Assembly (NCBI RefSeq): GCF_000241265.1
Contig: NZ_BAEE01000033.1
Span: forward strand, 1 to 33,105
Length of the DNA stretch: 33,105 bases
DNA from: Gordonia araii NBRC 100433
GTDB lineage: Bacteria; Actinomycetota; Actinomycetes; Mycobacteriales; Mycobacteriaceae
Direction: 5' to 3'
The notes under the pieces are model-generated. The model did no database searches. It saw only the letters and a program-made list of their open reading frames with translations, and had not been told where the DNA came from. Shown one piece after another: positions 17,245 through 24,944 of this stretch (the first letter of the stretch is position 1; the number at the start of each line of letters is the position of its first letter). The position numbers and the translations under genes were made by a program.

Positions 17245-17997
17245 CTAGATCCGAGCTCGACGCTCACGTATCCGCTTGACGATCGTTGACACAAGCTTGT
17301 TGATCTCAGAAATGAGCTGCGTGTCATCGCAAGCGACCATTACCCCTCGCTTGGTCACATACCTGCCTATCTCATTCTGGACGGTCCAGATGAGCTTCAA
17401 TCCATTCTCGTCCAAACGCCATTCCGAATACTTCCCCTCACGGACTTGAAGCGTCCCAAGAGACGACAAATCGGTGTTACGCAAGCGGTCATAGACGTCT
17501 TCATGTTGGTCGGAGTTGTGCGCGCCACGTGCCGTTCTTTGTTCGACGTCGCCGTACCGGCCTGCGGGCGAACTAGGTGTCGCGGAAACAATCGACTTGG
17601 CGAGGTCGGTAGCGTGGGTTTCGAAAATATCGATGGTGGCATAGCGTTCACCCGGACTGATATCCGGATTCTGGATAGCGACGAACCCCTCGTCGAGCCG
17701 ACGCACTGCGCAGATTCTCTTTAGCTTCCCCTTCGGCTCTCGTTCGGTATATGTTCGGTGAAGGCACTCGATTCGCAGGTCCGGCTCCAACATCGCGTAT
17801 GCCCACCTGAATAGCGCCTTAGGGGGATTCGTGTCGAACATGGTGCTTGCCAACATCATATCCCTTTCCTGAGTCTCAACAGGCTCTTCGCTCTGGTAGA
17901 CGAAAGGAAACGGCATGGGAAGTCCCCAGTGGCCACTGAGGACGTACATCTCCAAGGCGGTTAGACTGCCGATGCGTTTTCCGATTTTTTGTTTCAT
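17245..17997 (-). CDS. EspG-family ESX secretion chaperone
   Basis: This 250-aa protein begins SLTALEMYVLSGHWGLPMPF, the N-terminal pattern of EspG proteins (LT..E......G....P.P). It continues with the mixed alpha/beta body (GFVAIQNPDISPGERYATID, then IFETHATDLAKSIVSATPSS, then PAGRYGD) and a C-terminal half with EWRLDENGLKLIWTVQNEIG. EspG chaperones bind PE/PPE-type substrates and keep them soluble before ESX export. The natural client here could be the divergent PPE-like protein at 19874. The ATG at 17997 is chosen; a TTG at 18027, just after the upstream lipoprotein stop, would add 10 residues. It is the last gene of a minus-strand operon, and its GC content is clearly lower than in the recBCD region. 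Confidence 0.72.
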   Translation of the reverse strand: MKQKIGKRIGSLTALEMYVLSGHWGLPMPFPFVYQSEEPVETQERDMMLASTMFDTNPPKALFRWAYAMLEPDLRIECLHRTYTEREPKGKLKRICAVRRLDEGFVAIQNPDISPGERYATIDIFETHATDLAKSIVSATPSSPAGRYGDVEQRTARGAHNSDQHEDVYDRLRNTDLSSLGTLQVREGKYSEWRLDENGLKLIWTVQNEIGRYVTKRGVMVACDDTQLISEINKLVSTIVKRIRERRARI

Positions 17998-18030
17998 TCC
18001 ACCGAGATTTGCTGTGCTAACAACCAATGG

Positions 18031-19064
18031 CTAGTTTGTTGCAGGTATTGCTGATGCGGCGATCCGGGATGCTTCGGTGCACGAGTCGATGTCGGTGTCC
18101 CTTACGTTGCTTTCGAGGCTTACGCGTAGCCATGCTGTTCCGGTGGGGGTAGGCCATGCAATACTGCACGTGCCGGGTAGGGCTTTGTATCGAATGGCGC
18201 TCTGATCGGCAACGGTGACCGCTTTGGTACTTGGGTAGGCCTCGACACGGCGACTTTTGAATTCGGTGAACGGTTGGGCCACCGAGGAGACGCGAACAAC
18301 ATATGGGTTGTGTAGTCCGTATGTCGCGGGGTCGACCTCCCACGTGCAGGAACGGATCGCCCCGGGAAACCCCTGGCAAGTCTGAATTTCGGTATCCCAG
18401 TCGATTCGGCGGAGTTTGTTTGGGCGCAGGAAACCCGGTTCGTCGAGTGAGTCGGGTTGCCACACATCTTTGCTGGTGGCGCTGGATTCAGGCTTCGGGT
18501 GTTCTTGTCGGGTGGAGGGCCACACGAACGCTGCCCAGGCTTGCGTCCAGCCACACATGTCAAGCAAGTCCTCGTCGCCTGCGCGCATGTACTGTACTGA
18601 TATCCAGGTTGATCCGGTCGGGTTGCCCCAGGCCATGTTGCAGACCTCGGGGCGTTGGCCCTTCACGTGGTAGAAGAGGGCCGGTGCTCCGCCCACGGTC
18701 GTGGGGCGGAAGTCGGTGAAATTCTCCCGCAGACGAACCTCGTTAAAGCTCACCTTCGTCGAGAACGTGTGCACCCCAATATCGACAACAAAGGATCCTC
18801 GTTCCTTTGGCCAGTGGCATGCCTTCACATCTCCGGAAGGAAGCACCGAACAACGCGCATCGCCACCCATTTGAAAGAGGTCGATCAACCCGGTTTCGTC
18901 CACATCGGACGGGTCCCAGATCTGATCCATCGACAACGGATTCTCACTCAACGGAACCTGGGCCGTACCCGACGTCACCTTCAGATCAGGCCGCCCCCAC
19001 TGGCCCGGCAAGCCACACGCAGCACTCAACACACAAACAACGACCACGAGAAGGACCGTACGAA
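18031..19064 (-). repeat. Left arm of a ~1-kb inverted duplication (DUF3558 genes)
   Basis: The minus strand here aligns with 21381-22413 on the plus strand, from a shared TTCGTACGG through to the stop codon. A 202-bp block (18592-18793) is base-for-base identical to 21652-21853. Other stretches differ by scattered bases, with clustered differences near 18800-18895 and 18375-18400. Upstream of 19064 the similarity ends abruptly. Confidence 0.9.
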
Positions 19065-19089
19065 TGGCCCGCATATTGCCGGCGTTCAC
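18031..19089 (-). CDS. DUF3558-type lipoprotein, copy A
   Basis: This 352-aa secreted lipoprotein has a signal peptide (TVLLVVVVCVLSAAC) with lipobox LSAAC. Two related halves follow, each with paired cysteines (CSVLPSGDVKAC, CQGFPGAIRSC), a middle FTDFRP or FKSRRVEAYP segment and a C-terminal AWGNPTGSTW / AWPTPTGTAW block. DUF3558 proteins are actinobacterial surface lipoproteins of unknown function, often near T7SS genes. The GTG start overlaps the stop of the upstream gene (GTGA), implying coupling; an ATG at 19074 is a possible alternative. The gene is nearly identical to copy B at 21338, in inverted orientation. Confidence 0.85.
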   Translation of the reverse strand: MNAGNMRAIRTVLLVVVVCVLSAACGLPGQWGRPDLKVTSGTAQVPLSENPLSMDQIWDPSDVDETGLIDLFQMGGDARCSVLPSGDVKACHWPKERGSFVVDIGVHTFSTKVSFNEVRLRENFTDFRPTTVGGAPALFYHVKGQRPEVCNMAWGNPTGSTWISVQYMRAGDEDLLDMCGWTQAWAAFVWPSTRQEHPKPESSATSKDVWQPDSLDEPGFLRPNKLRRIDWDTEIQTCQGFPGAIRSCTWEVDPATYGLHNPYVVRVSSVAQPFTEFKSRRVEAYPSTKAVTVADQSAIRYKALPGTCSIAWPTPTGTAWLRVSLESNVRDTDIDSCTEASRIAASAIPATN

Positions 19090-19478
19090 AACGCCTTGAA
19101 CGAGTTCCGAGTAGCCTCATCCGTACCCTCGTAGGCTTTCCTTGCCGCTCTAATCGCCGTTTCCATCTTTTCGAGAGCTTCCTTATGCTCGTTGATCGCA
19201 TGAATGAATGAACCGGCCTCACCATTCACCTTTTTGTCGAGCCGGTCCTTGCCGAGCCGTTCGCTTGAGAGAAAACCGTTGAGTGTGCCGTCGGTCCGAA
19301 GCTCATGCTCCTTCTGTATGAGGGCGTCCAGTTGGCCTCTCATGGTACGACACGCGTTCGCGGCACGATCTGCAGCTGCGGGATCGAGAAAAAGTGTCTT
19401 CGCGTTGCTGCTCTCGGTTGCCCCGGTGAACGTGCTGGTCACGTCCTTCAGGTCTTTGACTGGCTCTGGCTTGGCCAC
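19086..19478 (-). CDS. Small helical T7SS-substrate-like protein with YxxxD motif
   Basis: This 130-aa all-helical protein starts at GTG 19478 (MAKPEPVKDLKDVTSTF), with a GAGGGGG ribosome binding site about 8 nt upstream. It contains LDPAAADRAANACRTMRGQL, a linker (GTLNGFLSSERLGKDRL) and a long C-terminal helix. It ends AYEGTDEATRNSFKAL, where YEGTD fits the T7SS export signal YxxxD/E. There is no WXG motif, and it is longer than WXG100 proteins. It resembles uncharacterised Esp/ESX-associated proteins of Nocardia and Gordonia. It heads the operon with the DUF3558 lipoprotein (4-nt overlap) and the EspG-like chaperone, so it may be exported with their help. Confidence 0.68.
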   Translation of the reverse strand: MAKPEPVKDLKDVTSTFTGATESSNAKTLFLDPAAADRAANACRTMRGQLDALIQKEHELRTDGTLNGFLSSERLGKDRLDKKVNGEAGSFIHAINEHKEALEKMETAIRAARKAYEGTDEATRNSFKAL

Positions 19479-19873
19479 CTGTCGCCCCCTCGTCGAGTGT
19501 CGGTACCGTCGCATGCTATCAGAACGCCGTTGTCGTGACCTGGGCAGGACGACCGGGCACGCCTCCTTGGTGGCAGAGTGACAAAGACCCAGATGGAGCC
19601 GATGATTCGTCGGCGACTGTTGCGTCATGGCCTGCGCCGCCGGGTTGGCTGGGCGCGAGAGAGGGGTGGAGCTCGAATCGGAAGGTCGGCGGAGAAGATG
19701 GCGCGTACGATCCAGGCGGCAACGTTGCTTCCATGGTTGACCCTGCTGGGATACACTTGGCCCCGGTCGATCTTGCCCACGGCGGGTGACCAGCCGCGTA
19801 TGCCTATCGCTAGTAGAGCGCATTGGGCGACATACTTTGACAGAGTGTTTGCAGATCCAACGGGGGGTTCCTA
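19479..19873. other. Divergent intergenic region, 395 bp, no supported gene
   Basis: This region separates the minus-strand small T7SS gene from the plus-strand PPE-like gene and must hold both promoters. On the minus strand TAGCAT (19515-19520) precedes the GTG at 19478 at a reasonable distance, but without a clear -35. On the plus strand a TTGACA occurs near 19838 without a matching -10. Short open frames exist on both strands (for example 19535-19789, plus), but none has a ribosome binding site or recognisable sequence. They could be decayed gene remnants. Confidence 0.5.
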
Positions 19874-21331
19874 ATGAGTGTCGTAGATCCAAAGAATCCA
19901 TTTAAAGGCGGCAATTGGTACAATAGCGGCGCCGGCATCAAGCCTACCGAGGTCAAGGAGCCAGAGAATGGGTTCGATGGCCGTCCTTCGATGTTCTCGA
20001 CAAGTGAGCGTGTCGGAATTGAGAACTGGCCTGGATGGGTATGGAAAGGTATCCGTAAGCACGTTGACCAACTGAATCCAAGTGATCTGGGTGCCAAAGC
20101 CAGCGTATGGGATCAGGTCGGTGGCGGACTTGACGCGGCCTTCAATGAACTGCAAGCTTCGATGAAGGCGGCACTTGAATCGGGCTGGTTTGGGGTTGGT
20201 GCCGATGGAGTGACAACGGCGACGAACAACTATGTCAAGTCGAACGTACATCTTCAGCAGTCCATCAATGCGATGCGTCAGAATGTTCAGGGACTGAGTG
20301 AGTCGTTGAAGAATGCCCAGTTAAACGTGCCGACCCACAGTCAGGTGCGCAACACTGTGAATGAAAAGGTCGGCGAAATTGTTTCGAATTGGGATGGATT
20401 CTGGGGCTCGGAAGTCGACTGGGATAATGATGGGAATCTAGTTCTGGCCACTGATGAGCGTTATCGCGACGTGTTTGAGCACTGGGTTGAGCAAATGAAT
20501 ATCGCGGCGCGAGAGGCGATGATTACGAACTATGATCCGGGGATTCGTACGTCAGATGGAAGTCTTCCAGACTTTCTAGGAACAAAGAACAACGGCAAGG
20601 AGCCTCCCGGCCGGCCTGCACCCGGGCCTGGCGTGCCTGGTAGCAAAAACACGGGCGGTGGTGGAGGTAACAGAGGTGGAGGAGGCGGCGGAGGCAAAGT
20701 CCCCAGTGGAGCACTTGGCAAGCCCAACATCGACAAGCCCAACGTCAAGCCGAGTGGGCTGAACCAGAACGGCACGGGGGGCGCTGACGGCCTGAAGAAT
20801 GCTATGCAGGGCCTTTCCGGAATTGGACAGGGGGCGGCAGGGCAACTCGGCAATCTTGCGAACTTGGGAAAGAACCTGGCCGGGAAACAGACACCCTCTC
20901 CTCACCTCTTGAATAGCAAGAAGAACCTCGCCAAGACCGGCACGGGGGGGAAAGGCGGCGGGAAAGGTGGCGGAGGCGGCGGCAAGGGCGGAGGTGCCGG
21001 TGGCGCTAAGCCTTTAGGCGGCCCGGCGCTGCGTGAGGGCCTGAACAATGCGCTCAAAACCGCTTCGCTCGGTGACCGATCGCTCGGCTCGATGTCGCGC
21101 GCTACCACATCATCGCCGATGATGGGCGGCCCGATGGGCGGTGCCGGCGCTCGCGGCGGTGGGGGTGGCGAGGACAAAGTACACAAAGCAAACAAGTTCC
21201 TCCAGACGACCGCCAATGGTGAAGCCTTGCTCGGAGTACCACTGGCATCGGTCAGTAGCGTGCTCAAAGCTGTTCCGGGCGATGTCAAGCTAGCTGAGGT
21301 CGGCGCTGAGGCTTCAGCACCGAAGACTTAG
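19874..21331 (+). CDS. PPE-like, Gly-rich T7SS-associated protein
   Basis: This 485-aa protein has a helical N-terminal domain of about 230 residues. Its order (DLGAKASVWDQVGGGLDAAF, ALESGWFGVGADGVTTATNN, LQQSINAMRQNVQGLSESLK) recalls PPE or long WXG-like ESX substrates. A Gly/Pro/Lys-rich low-complexity region follows (about 235-430) with several runs of five or more glycines. A short conserved tail (GEDKVHKANKFLQTTANGEA, then LLGVPLASVSSVL) ends it, like PPE-like proteins of Nocardia and Rhodococcus. No PPE tripeptide is seen near the start. The ATG has a GGGGG ribosome binding site. The lipoprotein gene follows after 6 nt, and the EspG-like gene nearby is a plausible chaperone partner. The 5' half has markedly lower GC. 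Confidence 0.68.
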   Translation: MSVVDPKNPFKGGNWYNSGAGIKPTEVKEPENGFDGRPSMFSTSERVGIENWPGWVWKGIRKHVDQLNPSDLGAKASVWDQVGGGLDAAFNELQASMKAALESGWFGVGADGVTTATNNYVKSNVHLQQSINAMRQNVQGLSESLKNAQLNVPTHSQVRNTVNEKVGEIVSNWDGFWGSEVDWDNDGNLVLATDERYRDVFEHWVEQMNIAAREAMITNYDPGIRTSDGSLPDFLGTKNNGKEPPGRPAPGPGVPGSKNTGGGGGNRGGGGGGGKVPSGALGKPNIDKPNVKPSGLNQNGTGGADGLKNAMQGLSGIGQGAAGQLGNLANLGKNLAGKQTPSPHLLNSKKNLAKTGTGGKGGGKGGGGGGKGGGAGGAKPLGGPALREGLNNALKTASLGDRSLGSMSRATTSSPMMGGPMGGAGARGGGGGEDKVHKANKFLQTTANGEALLGVPLASVSSVLKAVPGDVKLAEVGAEASAPKT

Positions 21332-21337
21332 CCGGTC

Positions 21338-22414
21338 ATGGTCGGATCACGTCGGACCACGGCGAGATCGCGCGATGCTGTTCGTACGGTCCTTCTCGTG
21401 GTCGTTGTTTGTGTGTTGAGTGCTGCGTGTGGCTTGCCGGTCCAGTGGGGGCGGCCTGATCTGAAGGTGACGTCGGGTACGGCCCAGGTTCCGTTGAGTG
21501 AGAATCCGTTGTCGATGGATCAGATCTGGGACCCGTCCGATGTGGACGAAACCGGGTTGATCGACCTGCATGAAACACCCGACGGTGCGCGTTGCTCAGT
21601 ACTTCCTTCGGGAGATGTGAAGGCATGTAATTGGCGGAGTGAATCAGGACTCTTTGTTGTCGATATTGGGGTGCACACGTTCTCGACGAAGGTGAGCTTT
21701 AACGAGGTTCGTCTGCGGGAGAATTTCACCGACTTCCGCCCCACGACCGTGGGCGGAGCACCGGCCCTCTTCTACCACGTGAAGGGCCAACGCCCCGAGG
21801 TCTGCAACATGGCCTGGGGCAACCCGACCGGATCAACCTGGATATCAGTACAGCGTATGGGCGTTGGCGACGAGGACTTGCTTGACGTGTGTGGCTGGAC
21901 GCAAGCCTGGGCTGCCTTCGTGTGGCCCTCCACCCGACAAGAACACCCGAAGCCTGAATCCAGCGCCACCAGCAAAGATGTGTGGCAACCCGACTCACTC
22001 GACGAACCGGGTTTCCTGCGCCCAAACAAACTCCGCCGATTCGACGAGTCCTACATTCCTCACACTTGCGAAGGGTTTCCCGGGGCGATCCGTTCCTGCA
22101 CGTGGGAGGTCGACCCCGCAACATACGGACTACACAACCCATATGTTGTTCGCGTCTCCTCGGTGGCCCAACCGTTCACCGAATTCAAAAGCCGCCGTGT
22201 CGAGGCCTATCCGAGCACTAAAGCCGTCACCGTTGCCGAACAGAAGGCGATCCAGTACAAGGCCCTACCTGGCACTTGTAGCGTGGCGTGGCCGGCCCGC
22301 ACCGGAACGGCATGGCTACGGGTAAGCCTCTTAACCTCCGTACGTGACACCGACGTCGACTCGTGCGTCGAAGCATCCCGAATCGCCGCATCAGCAATAC
22401 CCGCAACAAAATAG
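21338..22414 (+). CDS. DUF3558-type lipoprotein, copy B
   Basis: This 358-aa paralog of copy A has the same signal peptide core (TVLLVVVVCVLSAAC) and two DUF3558-like halves. Its N-terminal 16 residues are different (MVGSRRTTARSRDAVR) because the homology begins just inside the gene. Differences from copy A are clustered: LHETPDGARC for LFQMGGDARC, NWRSESGLF for HWPKERGSF, and FDESYIPHTCE for IDWDTEIQTCQ. Long stretches in between are identical. The start lies 6 nt after the PPE-like stop, so translation is probably coupled. It is expected to be anchored to the outer leaflet of the cytoplasmic membrane or displayed in the cell envelope. Its function is unknown. Confidence 0.85.
   Translation: MVGSRRTTARSRDAVRTVLLVVVVCVLSAACGLPVQWGRPDLKVTSGTAQVPLSENPLSMDQIWDPSDVDETGLIDLHETPDGARCSVLPSGDVKACNWRSESGLFVVDIGVHTFSTKVSFNEVRLRENFTDFRPTTVGGAPALFYHVKGQRPEVCNMAWGNPTGSTWISVQRMGVGDEDLLDVCGWTQAWAAFVWPSTRQEHPKPESSATSKDVWQPDSLDEPGFLRPNKLRRFDESYIPHTCEGFPGAIRSCTWEVDPATYGLHNPYVVRVSSVAQPFTEFKSRRVEAYPSTKAVTVAEQKAIQYKALPGTCSVAWPARTGTAWLRVSLLTSVRDTDVDSCVEASRIAASAIPATK
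21381..22413 (+). repeat. Right arm of a ~1-kb inverted duplication (DUF3558 genes)
   Basis: This is the partner of the arm at 18031-19064 in opposite orientation. The arms flank about 2.3 kb that hold the small T7SS gene and the PPE-like gene. Identity is complete over 21652-21853, and nearly so over 21381-21560 and 22080-22210. No transposase, target-site duplication or terminal inverted repeat was seen at the edges. Confidence 0.9.
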
Positions 22415-22526
22415 GTGCAGATGGTTAGACGGGCAGGTTGACGAAGCCGGTGTGTCCCATGAATCCATCCGTGCCAGCGGCCGTAAGGGGGGCGGCGCCC
22501 GGCCCTGGCCTCGGGTGACTCACGGG

Positions 22527-23630
22527 TCACTGGCTTCTGGGTTGCGCGGTGCTAGCTACTCTATTGGCGACTGCGCAGACGTCGACTTTGTCGTCCTCAC
22601 CCCAGGGGGTGATCCTGGCCCAGGCTGTTCCTGATCGGGTTGGCCAGGCGATTGTGCATACTTCGGGGAAGAGTCGATACAGGAATGCTGGCTTGCCGTT
22701 CACTTGTATCGGGTTGGTGTCGGGGTATGCTTTTGCCCGGCGTTCGGTGAATTCTTTGTACGGTAGCGCGGTTGACGATATGCGCACGTTGTACAGGTTT
22801 CTTGTTCCGTAGCGGTAGGATTTGTTGTGGAGTTCCCATATGCACGATCGTATTGCGCCGGTGAAATTTGTGCACTCGTCGGGGCCTTCGCCAAGTGTGG
22901 CTGACAGTGTGTTTGGTCGGAGGAACTCGGGGGTGTTTAGTGCGTCTGGTTTCCAAAGCGTCGCCAGCGTCTTCGGATCGGGCCGCGCGGGCGGAGAAGT
23001 TGTGGTAAAAGGGTATACCATTTCTGCCCAGGTTTGCGTGGCCTTGCAGAGATCAACCGGCACCTGACTCCCGCCAGCTGCTATGGTCACGAATACAGAT
23101 CCGGTGAGTGTGCCCCACGCTATATTGCAGACCAACTCGGTGCTATCGCCTTTGTTACTGAAGAACAAGGCAGGCTTACCGTTGACCTGTGTCGGGCGAA
23201 AGTCGGTGAAGTTGCTCTGCAACCGCACTTCGGAGAAGCCGATTTTTGACGAGAAGACGTGCGCATCGACGTCGATAATCGACGGGCGATCCGACTCCAT
23301 GCGCCAGAAGCAAGCACGTGTTCGTCGCGTAGGGAGTACTGAGCAATTCGGATTGTTCGGCGACTGAAAGAAGTCGAGTAGTGCGGTCTCATCGACGTTC
23401 TTAGGGTCCATTGTCTGCGACAGCGGCACTGCGTTCTTCGAAAACGGCACTCCCGCTGTGCCCGATGTGATTTGTAGGTCATAGCCGGATGCCCGACCGT
23501 CGGTTGAGCAGCCGGCGATCAACGCGACGGCAAGTGCCAGTGCGGCCACAGTGAGTCCGACTCGTACTGGCTTTGGTGCGTGACCGGCCCCGAGCGTCGG
23601 ACTCGTACCCGACTTCGTGTCGTCGGGCAT
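22527..23630 (-). CDS. DUF3558-type lipoprotein, third divergent paralog
   Basis: This 367-aa protein has a longer, Lys/Pro-containing N-terminus followed by a hydrophobic signal core and lipobox LIAGC. The body matches copies A and B in order (DLQITSGTAGVPFSKN, then VDETALLDFF; CSVLPTRRTRACFW; NFTDFRPTQVNGKPALFF; VCNIAWGTLTGS). The second half repeats the plan (CTNFTGAIRSCIWEL, AYPDTNPIQVNGKPAFLYRL, CTIAWPTRSGTAW). It has diverged well beyond the A/B pair. The ATG at 23630 overlaps the stop of the upstream gene by one base (TGATG), so the two are coupled. It converges on copy B across a 112-nt gap with short palindromes but no convincing terminator. Confidence 0.83.
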   Translation of the reverse strand: MPDDTKSGTSPTLGAGHAPKPVRVGLTVAALALAVALIAGCSTDGRASGYDLQITSGTAGVPFSKNAVPLSQTMDPKNVDETALLDFFQSPNNPNCSVLPTRRTRACFWRMESDRPSIIDVDAHVFSSKIGFSEVRLQSNFTDFRPTQVNGKPALFFSNKGDSTELVCNIAWGTLTGSVFVTIAAGGSQVPVDLCKATQTWAEMVYPFTTTSPPARPDPKTLATLWKPDALNTPEFLRPNTLSATLGEGPDECTNFTGAIRSCIWELHNKSYRYGTRNLYNVRISSTALPYKEFTERRAKAYPDTNPIQVNGKPAFLYRLFPEVCTIAWPTRSGTAWARITPWGEDDKVDVCAVANRVASTAQPRSQ

Positions 23631-24817
23631 CACGACGCGCACCCGGCAAGTTGGAGTTGGTTCAGCGCGGTGCTGATCGCCTCGTAGGTTGCATCGGGCA
23701 GGAGAGTCTCCAAGTGCGCGCGGGTAGCCGTTCGGTTTTCGGCGTTTACGACGAGGTATTGGGCGGCGGTCGTGGCGGTCGGGGACACTCCGACGAGCCT
23801 TGTAAGGCTGTCAGTCACATCGACGTTGTTACCGACCGCGGGCAGCGCGGGCGCGGCGAGGGACAGATCCTCGGCGTCATGGGCGGCGTGCCATTTTCCG
23901 TCGGTGTACCAGTAGCAGAAGGTGAGTTGGCCGCGTTCGGCACGGATGTTGAGGGTGGCGTCGGTGACCCAGCCCGGTGCTCCTGCATAGAGATCGGGGA
24001 GGTCGTCGCCGAGTCGGTAGGCGCGAGCGAGGCGAGCATTCTCGCCAGTGCCACCGGAGAGGACGGCGTGGCGGCCGGGGAGCATGAGGAGTGTGGCGCC
24101 GCTGTAGCCGGGGGCTTCGTAGATGGCGGTGGCGGGTTGGATGCCGGCCCCGTAGACATTGCCGGTGGCCATCGTTACCGCCGCGAGTACTGCCCACCGT
24201 GCCCACATGGGGTCGGCGTCGGGTAGATCGACCGTGCGATTCGGTACCTGGATGGTCGTCGGGGCGCTGGCGACGACGTCCGGCCGGCGTTGACGGTTGT
24301 CGTGGTACGCGTGGGCGAGTAGCCACAGCGGTGCGGCGATCGTCGGGTAGCGGCGGAATTCTTCGCGGTAGACGTCAGGGGGAAAGACGTACTCGGGGGC
24401 GAACGGTTCGGCCGCACCGCGGTCTTCGACGACCGCCGGGTCTTGTCCGTGTTCGGTGGACACGGCCAGTCGCCACCACGGGCCGTCCGGGCTGGCGGCA
24501 CTGAGCCGACGGTGCTCGTCGACCATCTGAATGACGTTGGGCGGGATGGTGAATTCGTGGGCGCGCCCCTGGTCGTCGGCGTACATCGCGACAGTGTGTT
24601 CGGCGGTGCTGGTCAGCGCGAACGTCGCCGCCAGCCGTGTCCACCGGCCGGGCGCGGCCATCGTGACCTGCAGACCGATCTGGCGAGCGAGGTCGTCGGT
24701 GGGCGAATTCTCATTCGGTGCCGGGTTAAACAACGTCCCGTCGAGGCGAAGCGGGACGTCGGGTCGATCCGACCACGTCGGGCCATTCGGATTGGGCAGA
24801 CCGTCGGGAGTTGTCAC
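23630..24817 (-). CDS. Unknown protein, N-terminal half vaguely immunity-like
   Basis: This 395-aa soluble protein is not recognised. Residues about 45-180 show a weak pattern match to the nearby YezG-like proteins: a strand pair (HTVAMYADDQGRAHEFTIPP), a helix (VIQMVDEHRRL), GPWWRLAVS, then EYVFPPDVYREEFRRYP and PLWLL, comparable with their GTWYSAVL, FPRDEENQPAWL order. The C-terminal half (SGATLLMLPGRHAVLSGG; ARLARAYRLGDDLPDLYAG; LTFCYWYTDGKWH) is unlike anything I can name. The GTG at 24817 is chosen because sequence upstream looks non-coding. It heads an operon with the third DUF3558 lipoprotein and is divergent from the two-module immunity-like gene, which supports a toxin-immunity context. 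A role is inference only. Confidence 0.6.
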   Translation of the reverse strand: MTTPDGLPNPNGPTWSDRPDVPLRLDGTLFNPAPNENSPTDDLARQIGLQVTMAAPGRWTRLAATFALTSTAEHTVAMYADDQGRAHEFTIPPNVIQMVDEHRRLSAASPDGPWWRLAVSTEHGQDPAVVEDRGAAEPFAPEYVFPPDVYREEFRRYPTIAAPLWLLAHAYHDNRQRRPDVVASAPTTIQVPNRTVDLPDADPMWARWAVLAAVTMATGNVYGAGIQPATAIYEAPGYSGATLLMLPGRHAVLSGGTGENARLARAYRLGDDLPDLYAGAPGWVTDATLNIRAERGQLTFCYWYTDGKWHAAHDAEDLSLAAPALPAVGNNVDVTDSLTRLVGVSPTATTAAQYLVVNAENRTATRAHLETLLPDATYEAISTALNQLQLAGCAS

Positions 24818-24888
24818 AGGTAGACGGTATCGGACGGTCGGTCCGACGTGGAGTCCCACGTCGGCCCGTCGGGGCGTCTTGGCTATCC

Positions 24889-24902
24889 GATGTGTGAGAA
24901 TG
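24889..24902 (+). promoter_or_regulatory. Candidate extended -10 upstream of the two-module immunity gene
   Basis: The 14-mer GATGTGTGAGAATG occurs here and again at 26264-26277, upstream of the YbaB-like gene. TGTGAGAAT reads as an extended -10 (TGn plus GAGAAT). The two start codons lie 42 and 55 nt downstream of the 14-mers. The repetition suggests that the two transcription units share control. Confidence 0.4.
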
Positions 24903-24944
24903 TCAACGCCGAAAGATGTTCTCGCAGAGCGGAGTGACTGGGTG

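Noticed and set aside
19535..19789. 84-codon plus-strand open frame in the divergent gap before the PPE-like gene
   Set aside because: Composition is not implausible, but there is no ribosome binding site, no recognisable sequence and it would occupy the promoter region; kept as a possible remnant only.
18031..22414. Composite transposon bounded by the inverted lipoprotein genes
   Set aside because: No transposase, terminal repeats or target duplications were found; the homology follows the gene body, which favours gene duplication and conversion.
24531..24944. Longer N-terminus for the two-module immunity gene
   Set aside because: The extension runs antisense over the divergent 395-aa gene and its promoter; the homologous protein at 32176 starts exactly at the position matching 24945.
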